A stretch of DNA of 46,003 nucleotides, taken from the NCBI GenBank assembly GCA_013298815.1, contig JAAFJF010000023.1:1-46003 (forward strand). Direction: 5' to 3'. The stretch comes from Polaromonas sp. GTDB taxonomy: Bacteria; Pseudomonadota; Gammaproteobacteria; Burkholderiales; Burkholderiaceae_C. Below, piece by piece: positions 7,506-17,239 of the stretch. Below the pieces are notes generated by a model that saw only the letters and a list, made by a program, of their open reading frames with translations, searched no databases and was not told the origin of the DNA. Position numbers and translations under genes: made by a program. Position 1 is the stretch's first letter; each line of letters begins with the position of its first letter.

Positions 7506-8627
7506 TTAAGACAATAACGCTTGCGCGAATTCTTTGGCGTTGAAGGTTTCCAAATCTTCGACTTTTTCACCCACGCCGACGAAATAGACCGGCACTGCGC
7601 CAGCTGGGCGACCCGCACCCCACAGCGCAATCGCTGCCAAAACGCCGCCTTTGGCTGTGCCGTCTAGCTTGGTGACGATCAAGCCTGTTAATCCTAAGGC
7701 TTCGTCAAAGGCTTTGACCTGCATCAACGCGTTTTGACCGGTGTTGCCATCGATAACCAGTAGGATCTCATGGGGTGCTGAATTTGCTATTGTATTTATA
7801 GCTGTTGAGGCAGTAAACACGACGGCTAATTCGGTATTTGATACTGAATTCGGCACATTATCAGCTTTTGCGATGATTCTTTTGATCTTTTGCAGCTCTG
7901 CCATCAAATGCAGCTGCGTCGGCAGGCGGCCGGCGGTATCGATCAGCACCACTTCTTTGCCGCGCGCTTTGCCGGCGGTCACGGCGTCAAAGCTGACAGC
8001 GGCGGGGTCGCCTCCGTCTTGGCTGATGATGTCTACGGTGTTACGGTCTGCCCAGACGTTGAGTTGTTCGCGGGCAGCGGCGCGGAAGGTGTCGGCAGCG
8101 GCCAAAAGCACTGTTGCGCCGTGGGTGGCCAAATGGCGGGTCAATTTGCCGATGGACGTGGTTTTACCCGCACCGTTGACCCCCGCCACCATGATGACGG
8201 TGGGTTTTTGTCGCCCGATTTGCAGCTCTTTTTCAAGGGGTTTTAGCAAGTCTGCCAACGACTCAATCAACAAAGCTTTCACGGCCTGTGGTTCTGTGGT
8301 TTTGCTTTCTTTGACGCGGCGTTTCAGGTCGTCCAGTAAAAACTGTGTCGCCGCTGTGCCAGTATCTGCCATCAACAGAGCGGCTTCAAGGTCTTCGTAG
8401 AGGGCATCGTCAATCTGCGTACCAGTGAAAACAGACGCGATGCTGCTGCCCGTTTTGCGCAGGCCGGCTTTGAGTTTGTCTAGCCAGGCTTGTCGTTTTG
8501 GGGTCGATTCGGTGACTATTAGCGCGGGTGCAACTGCAGTTGATGTCACCGGTGAGGGGGGCATTTTCTCCATGATGACCTCTTTAACGGTTTCTGGCGC
8601 TGGCTTTTTCTTGAAGAAATTGAACAT
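7506..8627 (-). CDS. ftsY: Signal recognition particle receptor FtsY with an insertion in the GTPase domain
   Basis: FtsY is the membrane-associated SRP receptor GTPase that delivers ribosomes to the Sec translocon. The start at 8627 gives MFNFFKKK, as in other FtsY proteins; an upstream in-frame ATG at 8681 looks spurious. The 373-residue protein has a short acidic/variable N-terminus, an N domain (about 45-135) and a G domain with GVNGAGKT (149-156), AADTFRAAAREQL, DTAGR (230-234), TKLD (319-322) and GVGE near the end. Residues about 257-283, between IIAKAD and APHEILL, are an insertion absent from typical FtsY. Most of it is encoded by a dispersed repeat copy. The gene is otherwise intact and is presumably functional. 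Confidence 0.97.
   Translation of the reverse strand: MFNFFKKKPAPETVKEVIMEKMPPSPVTSTAVAPALIVTESTPKRQAWLDKLKAGLRKTGSSIASVFTGTQIDDALYEDLEAALLMADTGTAATQFLLDDLKRRVKESKTTEPQAVKALLIESLADLLKPLEKELQIGRQKPTVIMVAGVNGAGKTTSIGKLTRHLATHGATVLLAAADTFRAAAREQLNVWADRNTVDIISQDGGDPAAVSFDAVTAGKARGKEVVLIDTAGRLPTQLHLMAELQKIKRIIAKADNVPNSVSNTELAVVFTASTAINTIANSAPHEILLVIDGNTGQNALMQVKAFDEALGLTGLIVTKLDGTAKGGVLAAIALWGAGRPAGAVPVYFVGVGEKVEDLETFNAKEFAQALLS
7783..7832. repeat. Dispersed repeat copy inside ftsY
   Basis: The repeat reads TTTATAGCTGTTGAGGCAGT followed by AAACACGACGGCTAATTC. It is translated in frame on the minus strand as roughly LAVVFTASTAINTIANS (FtsY residues about 266-282). Confidence 0.75.
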
Positions 8628-8689
8628 AAAAAGGGCAAATCTGAAAGCGAATGTGAACGAATAGGGTCTACGTAGAATCACACTATTCT

Positions 8690-10132
8690 ATGAAACCTAT
8701 AGGGCGCGGTTTGAAACATCACTTTTTAAAGCTAATTATCGTTACTTGGGGCTGTTTGGTCGTTGCACAAGCTGGTTTTGCACAAACCTCCCCAGCTTCC
8801 CCACCCTCCCAAATCAACCAATTCAAGCTCGCCAACGGCCTCACCGTCATCGTTCAGCCCGACAAACGCGCCCCCACCGCCGTCCACATGCTGTGGGTAC
8901 GGGTGGGTTCTATGGACGAAGTGGATGGCACGTCGGGGGTGGCGCATGTGTTGGAGCACATGATGTTCAAGGGGACGCCCACCGTCAAAGTGGGCGAATT
9001 TTCACGCCAAGTGGCGGCGTTGGGCGGGCGGGAAAACGCGTTCACAAGTAAAGATTACACCGGTTATTACCAGCAAATCCCGTCCAACCGCCTTGAAGAC
9101 GTGATGCGCTTGGAGGCAGATCGTTTCGGCAACAGCCAGTGGGCGGACGTTGAGTTTGCCAAAGAAATCGAAGTTGTCAAAGAAGAGCGCCGCATGCGCA
9201 CCGAAGATGCACCCCGCGCACAGATGTGGGAGGCGTTGAACGCCACCATCTACACCGCCAGCCCCTATCGTCGCCCCATCGTGGGCTGGATGAGCGATCT
9301 GGACGCCATGACGCCGCAGGACGCCCGCGCCTTCTTCCAGCGTTGGTACGTACCAGCCAATGCCGCCGTGGTGGTGGCGGGGGATGTGGATTTGGCGCAG
9401 GTCAAGCAGTGGGCTGAGAAATACTACGGTGTAATCCCGTCGCGCCTCGTGCCAGAGCGCAAACCGCGCCTGGAGCCGCTGCAAGCCGGTATCAAACGCT
9501 TTGATTTCAAAGCACCTGCCGACCAAGCCTACATCGCCATGGCGTACAAAGTGCCGGGTTTGAAGGCGGAAACGTTGTTAAACGCGAATTCTGCACCTGA
9601 CGATGCCTTGGCGTTGACAGTTTTGGCAGCTGTGCTGGACGGTTATTCAGGTGCGCGTTTGGACAAAGCCCTGACCCAAGGCGACAATGCCGTCGCCAAC
9701 AGCGCAGGCGCTTACAACGGTTTGATGGGGCGCGGACCGCAGTTGTTTTATCTGGATGGCGCACCCGCCAAAGACAAAACGGTGGCGCAAGTGGAAGCGG
9801 CGCTGCGCGAGCAGATCGCCCTGATCGCTAAAAACGGCGTAAGTGAAGCAGAGCTGAACCGCGTGAAAACCCAATGGGTCGCCAGTGAAGTTTACAAGCT
9901 GGATTCCGTGATGAACCAAGCGCGTGAGCTGGGCTCGTACTGGATACAAGGGCTGCCAGTGGATGCGGGTTCGCGCTTGATAGCTAAATTGCGACTGGTC
10001 ACCAGCGCCCAAGTGCAAGAGGTGGCGAACACCTACTTTGGCGACGACCAATTGACGGTGGGCGTACTGGTTCCGCAACCCATAGACAAAACTCGCAAGC
10101 CTCGTGCTGCATCTGCTGGAACACGGCATTGA
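8690..10132 (+). CDS. M16-family zinc metallopeptidase, catalytic subunit, exported
   Basis: This 480-residue protein starts with a signal peptide (hydrophobic core LIIVTWGCLVVAQAGFA, cleavage near FAQ). It carries the inverted zinc motif HVLEH (86-90) with the distal glutamate in EVVKEERRM (about 165). It is the active member of a bacterial M16 peptidase pair and probably acts in the periplasm on peptides or small proteins. The second M16 gene starts five bases after its stop, so the two are translationally linked and likely form a heterodimer, as in other paired M16 peptidases. Physiological substrates are unknown. It is divergent from ftsY. Confidence 0.93.
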   Translation: MKPIGRGLKHHFLKLIIVTWGCLVVAQAGFAQTSPASPPSQINQFKLANGLTVIVQPDKRAPTAVHMLWVRVGSMDEVDGTSGVAHVLEHMMFKGTPTVKVGEFSRQVAALGGRENAFTSKDYTGYYQQIPSNRLEDVMRLEADRFGNSQWADVEFAKEIEVVKEERRMRTEDAPRAQMWEALNATIYTASPYRRPIVGWMSDLDAMTPQDARAFFQRWYVPANAAVVVAGDVDLAQVKQWAEKYYGVIPSRLVPERKPRLEPLQAGIKRFDFKAPADQAYIAMAYKVPGLKAETLLNANSAPDDALALTVLAAVLDGYSGARLDKALTQGDNAVANSAGAYNGLMGRGPQLFYLDGAPAKDKTVAQVEAALREQIALIAKNGVSEAELNRVKTQWVASEVYKLDSVMNQARELGSYWIQGLPVDAGSRLIAKLRLVTSAQVQEVANTYFGDDQLTVGVLVPQPIDKTRKPRAASAGTRH

Positions 10133-10137
10133 GAGAT

Positions 10138-11529
10138 ATGACAGTGAAAAATACTATCAAATTTATAGCTGCTCAGGCAGTAAATACGCCGGCTAAGTTC
10201 ATATTTGGCACTCTTTTTTGTTTTAATTCGGCTTTTGCAGCCCTACCCATTGAAAATTGGACACAGCCCAGCGGCGCGCAGGTCTTTTTGGTGCAAAGCC
10301 CAGCCATTGCCATGGTGGATGTGCAAATCGACTTCGACGCTGGTTCGCGCCGCGACCCTGCTGACAAAGCGGGTTTAGCCAGTGTGACGGCGATGATGTT
10401 GTCGAAGGGTGTAAAAGCTCATCCGGGAATTAACACCTCGCACATGAAAATCCCATCACGTCCAGCCATGGACGAGAACCAACTGAGTGAAGCGTGGGCT
10501 GATTTAGGTGCTTCTTTCTCAGTAGGTGCTGGAGCAGATCGGATAAGTATGTCGCTTCGCTCGCTCACCTATCCTGATCTTTTGGCTAGAGCAGTGGATT
10601 TGGCGGCTTTGCAAATAGGTCAACCTGCGTGGCCAAATGAAGTTTGGCAACGCGAACGTGAGCGTATCAATGCGAGTATCAAGGAGGCCAACACCCGCCC
10701 CGCAACGATAGCAAGCCGTGCGTTCAACCAAGCGGTGTACGGCGCACATCCTTATGGTTTTGAGACGACCGAAACAAGCTTGGCTGGAATTGGGATTCAT
10801 GACATGCAAGCTCATTACAAGGAGCTAGTGCTGCCATGTAGAGCCAAAGTCAGCATCGTCGGTGCCGTCACAAGACCGCAGGCTGATGCAATGGTAGTTA
10901 AGCTACTAGGGTGGTTGCCGACAAGTGAGTGCTCACTACTTCAGGGTATTTCTGAGATTGAACCTCTCAAGCAAGCCGTAGACAAACGCATCACTTTTGA
11001 GTCCGCCCAAGCCCATGTGCTGATTGGCCAGCCCGGCTACAAACGCGACGATCCGGACTTTTTCGCACTTTTAGTCGGCAATCACATTTTGGGCGGTGGT
11101 GGATTTACTTCGCGTTTAACCAACGAAGTGCGCGAAAAGCGGGGTTTGACCTATGGCGTTTACAGCGGTTTCCAGCCCGGCAGCCACGCCGGCGCGTTCA
11201 CGATTGGTCTGCAAACGCGGCCTGACCAAGCCGCGCAAGCGCTGCAGGTTTCCAAAGACGTGTTGACCAAGTTTGTCGCTGAAGGCCCGACAGAGGCTGA
11301 GCTGCAAGCCGCCAAAGACAACCTGATAGGCGGCTTTGCCCTGCGCATTGACAGCAACCGCAAGCTTTTGGACAACGTGGCCAATATTGCTTGGAATAAA
11401 TTGCCTTTGAATTATCTGGACGTGTGGACACAACAAATCGACAAAATCACCACCGCGCAGATCAAAGACGCGTTTCAGCGCAAACTGCAGCCTGAGCGGA
11501 TGGTGACTGTGGTTCTTGGAGGGGTTTAG
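10138..11529 (+). CDS. M16-family peptidase-like protein, non-catalytic partner, exported
   Basis: The 463-residue protein has the M16 fold (VDVQIDFDAGSRRDPADKAG, GGGGFTSRLTNEVREKRGL, YSGFQPG) but no HxxEH motif where it is expected (LASVTAMMLSKGV). It is therefore the non-catalytic partner of the upstream gene. I prefer the ATG at 10138; a TTG at 10129 is the alternative. The signal peptide is odd: residues about 5-21 are encoded by a dispersed repeat copy (FIAAQAVNTPAKFIFG), followed by a hydrophobic stretch and a cleavage site near AFA|ALP. The repeat may have replaced or extended the original signal sequence. It is in one transcription unit with the first M16 gene. Confidence 0.9.
   Translation: MTVKNTIKFIAAQAVNTPAKFIFGTLFCFNSAFAALPIENWTQPSGAQVFLVQSPAIAMVDVQIDFDAGSRRDPADKAGLASVTAMMLSKGVKAHPGINTSHMKIPSRPAMDENQLSEAWADLGASFSVGAGADRISMSLRSLTYPDLLARAVDLAALQIGQPAWPNEVWQRERERINASIKEANTRPATIASRAFNQAVYGAHPYGFETTETSLAGIGIHDMQAHYKELVLPCRAKVSIVGAVTRPQADAMVVKLLGWLPTSECSLLQGISEIEPLKQAVDKRITFESAQAHVLIGQPGYKRDDPDFFALLVGNHILGGGGFTSRLTNEVREKRGLTYGVYSGFQPGSHAGAFTIGLQTRPDQAAQALQVSKDVLTKFVAEGPTEAELQAAKDNLIGGFALRIDSNRKLLDNVANIAWNKLPLNYLDVWTQQIDKITTAQIKDAFQRKLQPERMVTVVLGGV
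10150..10200. repeat. Dispersed repeat copy in the signal-peptide region of the second M16 gene
   Basis: The repeat contains TTTATAGCTGCTCAGGCAGT, then AAATACGCCGGCTAAG, close to the consensus. It is read in frame on the plus strand. Confidence 0.78.
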
Positions 11530-11570
11530 GGTGCAGTGCAATAATCGGAAGTTAATTTATCGCTGCATTC

Positions 11571-12221
11571 ATGTCAAAACTCAAACCCATCGTCCCTAAA
11601 AAGAAACCTGTCGTCAAACGTCCCACCACGCCATCGGGCGAGATTCGCATCATTGGGGGCGTGTGGAAGCGCACCAAGCTGTCGGTTGCCGACTTCCCAG
11701 GCTTGCGCCCCACGCCCGACCGTGTGCGGGAGACGCTGTTTAACTGGTTGGGTCAAGATTTGAGCGGCTGGCGCTGTGTCGATGCCTTTGCGGGCACGGG
11801 GGCGCTGGGTTTTGAAGCGGCTTCGCGCGGGGCTAACCATGTGCTGATGTGTGAGCAGCAGCCAGCACTGGTGGCACAACTGCAAGTGGCAGCCACCAAA
11901 TTGCAAGCGAAGATGGTCAAAGTTGAACGAGGCGACGGCGTTGGTGCTTTGAAGCGATTGCCTTCTAAAAGCATAGATTTGGTGTTGCTTGACCCACCGT
12001 TTGAAGCGGTTGGCGTGGCTGATGCTGCCTTGGCAGCTGCCAGTTTGGCGGTGACAGATGAGGGATTTATCTATTTGGAGTCGCCCAAAGCGCTGACTGC
12101 AGAAGACGCCGAGGTCTTTGGCTTGCAAGTTCACCGATTTGGCAAAGCGGGCATGGTGCACTACCATTTGTTGCGGAAATTAGTGGTCCAATCGGTGGTT
12201 GAATCACCTGAAGCTCCATAG
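11571..12221 (+). CDS. rsmD: 16S rRNA (guanine966-N2)-methyltransferase RsmD
   Basis: RsmD methylates G966 of 16S rRNA in the small ribosomal subunit using SAM. The 216-residue protein shows GEIRIIGGVWKRTKL, RPTPDRVRETLFNWL, the SAM-binding VDAFAGTGALGFEAASRGA and the catalytic DPPF motif near residue 140. The N-terminal 20 residues are a lysine/proline-rich tail. It precedes coaD by 26 bases, a common bacterial pairing, and the two are probably co-transcribed. Confidence 0.95.
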   Translation: MSKLKPIVPKKKPVVKRPTTPSGEIRIIGGVWKRTKLSVADFPGLRPTPDRVRETLFNWLGQDLSGWRCVDAFAGTGALGFEAASRGANHVLMCEQQPALVAQLQVAATKLQAKMVKVERGDGVGALKRLPSKSIDLVLLDPPFEAVGVADAALAAASLAVTDEGFIYLESPKALTAEDAEVFGLQVHRFGKAGMVHYHLLRKLVVQSVVESPEAP

Positions 12222-12247
12222 TTCTGTAGATTTGGGATAATCACCAT

Positions 12248-13720
<1,473 letters not shown>

Positions 13721-13744
13721 GGTTAGATTATCGGGGATTGGTGC

Positions 13745-13770
13745 AAAAAAAAGCCCACCGAGGTGGGCTT
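13745..13770 (-). terminator. Rho-independent terminator after rplY
   Basis: The stem AAGCCCAC / GTGGGCTT is followed on the minus strand by eight T residues. It lies between the rplY stop and the pth start, so it would end or attenuate the prs/rplY transcript before pth. Confidence 0.85.
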
Positions 13771-13793
13771 TTAAGTTTTACTAGAAGTATTGA

Positions 13794-14426
13794 TTACTTC
13801 TTAGCTGGTGCTTTCTTAGCGTCTTTACCTTTAGCGTCGGCAGCTGGAGCTGCGACAACTTCAGGTGCAGCCAAAGCTACAACGGATACCAACACTGGGT
13901 TTTTCACGCCGTGGGTTACTGCAGACACGCCTTTTGGCAAGGTGATGTCGTTCAAGTGCAGAGAAGAACCTTTCTTCAAGCCGCTCAAATCAACGGCGAT
14001 GAATTCTGGCAAGTCAGCTGGCAGGCAAGAGATCAACAACTCAGTGACAACGTGGTTAGCGATGCAGTTTTCTGTTTTTACGGCAGGTGAGTTTTCTTCA
14101 CCACTGTAGTGCACAGGTACTTTCATGCTCAACTTGTGATCGGCTTCTACGCGCAAAAAGTCGATGTGCAAGACGAGTTGTTTGAACGGATGGTACTGCA
14201 CGTCGCGCAACAGCACTTGGCTTGTTTTGCCGTCTTTTTCCATGTCCAAAATGGCTGAGTGGAACGCTTCTTTTTTCAAGGCGTGCCACAAAGCGTTGTG
14301 GTCAAGTTCAACGAGTTCTGGTGTACCAGAACCGCCGTAGATGATGCCCGGTGTGCGACCGGAGATACGCAGACGGCGGCTCGCACCCGTGCCCTGCTTT
14401 GCGCGCTCAAAAGCGACGAATTTCAT
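13794..14426 (-). CDS. rplY: 50S ribosomal protein bL25 (CTC form)
   Basis: bL25 binds 5S rRNA in the large subunit. The 210-residue protein has the N-terminal L25 domain ([36 protein letters not shown]) plus the C-terminal beta domain of the longer CTC form ([29 protein letters not shown]). It ends in an Ala/Lys-rich tail. An AGGAG ribosome binding site stands before the ATG at 14426. The gene lies between prs and pth, the standard betaproteobacterial order. Confidence 0.96.
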   Translation of the reverse strand: MKFVAFERAKQGTGASRRLRISGRTPGIIYGGSGTPELVELDHNALWHALKKEAFHSAILDMEKDGKTSQVLLRDVQYHPFKQLVLHIDFLRVEADHKLSMKVPVHYSGEENSPAVKTENCIANHVVTELLISCLPADLPEFIAVDLSGLKKGSSLHLNDITLPKGVSAVTHGVKNPVLVSVVALAAPEVVAAPAADAKGKDAKKAPAKK

Positions 14427-14547
14427 AATTAACTCCTAGCTAGGAACCCACCGCGACCAGTGTGATTCCGGTTTAAAAAGTTTTCAATAGAACGGGTTTA
14501 ACCGTCAACTATTAAAAACGGCATGTTGTCCGCCGCTCAAAACTAAA

Positions 14548-15528
14548 TCAAAATAGATTTTGCTCTTGATCGTCAAACAAACTCAGTACCGAGTCGCCGC
14601 TGGCAATGCGCTGAATGGTTTCAGCGATCAAAGGTGCAACGGAGAGCTGGCGAATTTTTTTACAGGCGGCTGCTTCAGCAGACAGCGGAATCGTGTTGGT
14701 AATCACGACTTCGTCCAGAGCATCACCCAAACGAATACGTTCAATGGCAGGGCCAGAGAAAATGGGGTGTGTGCAGTAAGCGTAAACTTTTTTAGCGCCG
14801 CGTTCTTTCAGAACTTCAGCCGCTTTGACCAGTGTGCCGGCCGTGTCAATCATGTCGTCCATGATGACGCAGTTGCGCCCATCAATGTCGCCAATCACAT
14901 GCATGACTTCGGACACGTTGGCCTTAGGGCGACGCTTGTCGATAATCGCCATGTCGCAACCGAGTTGCTTGGCCAAGGCACGCGCACGCACCACGCCACC
15001 CACGTCTGGTGACACAACAATCAAATCTTCGTATTTTTTTTGACGCAAATCGCCCAACAAAACTGGTGAAGCGTAAATATTGTCAACAGGAATGTCGAAA
15101 AAACCTTGAATTTGATCTGCATGCAAGTCCATGGTCAAAATGCGCGAGACACCGACAGTTTGCAACAAGTTGGCAACCACTTTGGCCGTGATAGGCACAC
15201 GTGCTGAACGCGGGCGGCGGTCTTGACGGGCATAACCAAAGTATGGAATCACGGCGCTGATACGCTCCGCTGAGGCGCGCTTCAAAGCGTCAACCATGAT
15301 CAGCAATTCCATCAAATTTTCATTGGTGGGGGAGCAGGTGGATTGCACAATGAATACATCGCGTGCGCGGACGTTTTGCTTGATTTCTACGGTAACTTCG
15401 CCGTCAGAGAAACGGCCCACGTCAGCAGCACCGAGCGAAATGCCAAGATGTTGCGCAATTTCAGCTGCCATGCCAGGGTTAGCATTGCCAGTGAAAACCA
15501 AAAAGTCAGGCGTGTGGGCTTGCGACAT
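14548..15528 (-). CDS. prs: Ribose-phosphate pyrophosphokinase (PRPP synthase)
   Basis: Prs makes PRPP from ribose 5-phosphate and ATP for nucleotide, histidine and NAD synthesis. The 326-residue protein shows [73 protein letters not shown] and the PRPP loop [15 protein letters not shown] chose the ATG at 15528; a TTG at 15540 would add four residues. Its upstream region holds short tandem repeats and then tRNA-Gln on the same strand. Confidence 0.97.
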   Translation of the reverse strand: MSQAHTPDFLVFTGNANPGMAAEIAQHLGISLGAADVGRFSDGEVTVEIKQNVRARDVFIVQSTCSPTNENLMELLIMVDALKRASAERISAVIPYFGYARQDRRPRSARVPITAKVVANLLQTVGVSRILTMDLHADQIQGFFDIPVDNIYASPVLLGDLRQKKYEDLIVVSPDVGGVVRARALAKQLGCDMAIIDKRRPKANVSEVMHVIGDIDGRNCVIMDDMIDTAGTLVKAAEVLKERGAKKVYAYCTHPIFSGPAIERIRLGDALDEVVITNTIPLSAEAAACKKIRQLSVAPLIAETIQRIASGDSVLSLFDDQEQNLF

Positions 15529-15581
15529 AAGAATTGGCAAAAAATGAGCAGTAATTCTGCGTAAAACATCAGCATTTGCTG

Positions 15582-15648
15582 TGCTGAAAAATAATCAGCG
15601 CTACATTTGCTGAACAAATAATCAGCGCTTCATGTGCTGAACAAATAT
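15582..15648. repeat. Short tandem repeats between tRNA-Gln and prs
   Basis: About 2.5 copies of a unit of roughly 27 bases are present: TGCTGAAAAATAATCAGCGC at 15582, TGCTGAACAAATAATCAGCG at 15608, and a partial TGCTGAACAAATAT at 15635. They occupy the prs leader/promoter region on the minus strand. Confidence 0.8.
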
Positions 15649-15649
15649 T

Positions 15650-15726
15650 TGGCAGGGGCGGAAGGACTCGAACCTTCGCATGCTGGAATCAAAATCCAGT
15701 GCCTTAACCAACTTGGCGACGCCCCT
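15650..15726 (-). tRNA. tRNA-Gln (anticodon TTG)
   Basis: The minus strand folds as a 77-base tRNA: acceptor AGGGGCG / CGCCCCT, anticodon arm CTGGA-TTTTGAT-TCCAG with anticodon TTG (bases 15690-15692), T arm AAGGTTCGAGTCCTT, and an encoded CCA end. It sits between ispE and prs, its usual place in Burkholderiales. Confidence 0.96.
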
Positions 15727-15804
15727 ACACTGGTTATCAGCCGAAATTATGCAATTGAAACTGCCTAACTCAGACTAACCACCGAAAATCTTATTCTTCA
15801 CTCA

Positions 15805-16656
15805 TTAATTTGCCCAACTTTTCAGCGGATGCTCCGCCAAATTGCTGCAAAGTTTAACAGTCGCGTCTTTGGGCGCATCTTTAAACTCAACAAATCTACT
15901 CATATCTTCCTCGCCTAAAAACGCAAACACTGCGCTGCCAGAGCCCGTCATTCTGGGCTGTAAACCCTGTTTTCCCAACCAGTTTAAGGAGGTACTCACA
16001 TCAGGACACAGCTTTTGAGCAACAGCTTGCAAATCATTTTGGCCGAAGCGAAATGGATAAGCAGCAAAGCCTGAAATTATAGCATTGGGAGAGTCCCGTT
16101 TCAAGGCAGGGTCTGTAAAAATTGCTTGAGTTGATAGCCCAGATGCTGGTTTGACAACTAAAAAGTGCGCTTCTGGGACGGCAATCGGTGTAATTTGTTC
16201 GCCCACGCCCTCAACCCAGGCATTGTCGCCATGTATGAAAAAAGGCACATCCGCGCCTAGTTTGAGTCCTATTTGGGCCAATTGCAGTTTGGTTAGGTTT
16301 AATTTCCACAGTCGATTCAACGCTAAAAGCGTGGTTGCGGCATCTGATGACCCGCCACCCATGCCAGCCTGTGCGGGCACCGACTTGGCGATGCTGATGT
16401 GAGCACCCTGCACTGTGCCTGTGGCTAATTGCAATGCGCGTGCGGCCTTTAGCACCAAATCTTCGTCTGGCAGCACCATGGTGAGGTCTTCGCGGCTCAG
16501 TTTTCCGCTCTGGCGTAGTTCAAAATGCAGGGTGTCGCACCAATCAATCAGCATAAAAACCGACTGCAGCAAGTGGTATCCATCGGCTCGCTGACCTGTG
16601 ATGTGCAAAAACAGGTTTAACTTGGCAGGGGCTGGGACGTCGAGGAGAGAGTTCAT
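15805..16656 (-). CDS. ispE: 4-diphosphocytidyl-2-C-methyl-D-erythritol kinase IspE
   Basis: IspE phosphorylates CDP-methylerythritol in the MEP pathway to isoprenoids. The 283-residue GHMP kinase starts with PAPAKLNLFLHITGQRADGY, has the ATP-binding loop PAQAGMGGGSSDAA near residue 95, GADVPFFIHG, and the C-terminal RMTGSGSAVFAFL. It lies downstream of lolB and upstream of tRNA-Gln and prs, probably in one transcription unit. Confidence 0.96.
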   Translation of the reverse strand: MNSLLDVPAPAKLNLFLHITGQRADGYHLLQSVFMLIDWCDTLHFELRQSGKLSREDLTMVLPDEDLVLKAARALQLATGTVQGAHISIAKSVPAQAGMGGGSSDAATTLLALNRLWKLNLTKLQLAQIGLKLGADVPFFIHGDNAWVEGVGEQITPIAVPEAHFLVVKPASGLSTQAIFTDPALKRDSPNAIISGFAAYPFRFGQNDLQAVAQKLCPDVSTSLNWLGKQGLQPRMTGSGSAVFAFLGEEDMSRFVEFKDAPKDATVKLCSNLAEHPLKSWAN

Positions 16657-16689
16657 TCAGAAGAAGGTTTAGTACAGACTTTATGACTT

Positions 16690-17232
16690 TTACGGCTGCT
16701 CTAGCGCGATACGTAGTTCTATAGTCGGCAATGGGCTGATACGCTTGGCAGTCAACCGTCGATTATCTGGGTTTTGCATGTTTGACAAATCCACCTCCCA
16801 ACCCTCAATCGCAGTGCTGATGCCAGCCAACCAGTCAAACAAAGCGGGCAAGGGCAGCGCTGTGCCGGTGACCGTGGTTATCAACGCCTCCGTAGAAGGG
16901 TAGGTCGTTGTCGTGTTGTTGGATACCAATAATGCCGTCTGCGGCGACCACGACAGCTTGGCGACGGTGTTGCCCAATGGCGAGTTCAAGCTCAACTCGC
17001 CCGTTTGCGCATTCCCGCTGATCGAGAAAGCGCCGTACAACGATTGCGGTGTGTCTGATGCAATCCGTAGCGACAATCTACCTTGGTAGCCTGCGCGTAT
17101 CGGGTTACTTGCGATATTCGAATCTTTTGTGCCGAATTCGCCAATATCCAAAGGTTTTATTGCGCAGCCAGCTATTAAATTTATAGCAAAAAGAAGGGGC
17201 GCTAACTTCGCAAAATTCATCCAAGCCGTCAT
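16690..17232 (-). CDS. lolB: Outer-membrane lipoprotein receptor LolB
   Basis: LolB receives lipoproteins from LolA and inserts them in the outer membrane. The 180-residue protein has a lipoprotein signal with lipobox LIAGC (lipidated Cys23). The mature part has YQGRLSLRI, SGNAQTGELSLNSPLGNTVA and LPALFDWLAG, as in LolB. The start may be 17232 or the ATG at 17220. The bases encoding the lipobox (about 17167-17185) match the 3' end of the dispersed repeat (CAGCTATTAAATTTATAGC). It follows the TPR gene by seven bases. Confidence 0.9.
   Translation of the reverse strand: MTAWMNFAKLAPLLFAINLIAGCAIKPLDIGEFGTKDSNIASNPIRAGYQGRLSLRIASDTPQSLYGAFSISGNAQTGELSLNSPLGNTVAKLSWSPQTALLVSNNTTTTYPSTEALITTVTGTALPLPALFDWLAGISTAIEGWEVDLSNMQNPDNRRLTAKRISPLPTIELRIALEQP
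17167..17185. repeat. Partial dispersed-repeat match at the lolB lipobox
   Basis: CCAGCTATTAAATTTATAGC is the same as the terminal part of the repeat seen elsewhere. The rest of the repeat is absent, so this may be a remnant or coincidence. Confidence 0.35.
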
Positions 17233-17239
17233 GCGAATA

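Noticed and set aside
7741-8400. 219-codon plus-strand reading opposite ftsY
   Set aside because: It is antisense to the conserved FtsY GTPase domain and has no family resemblance.
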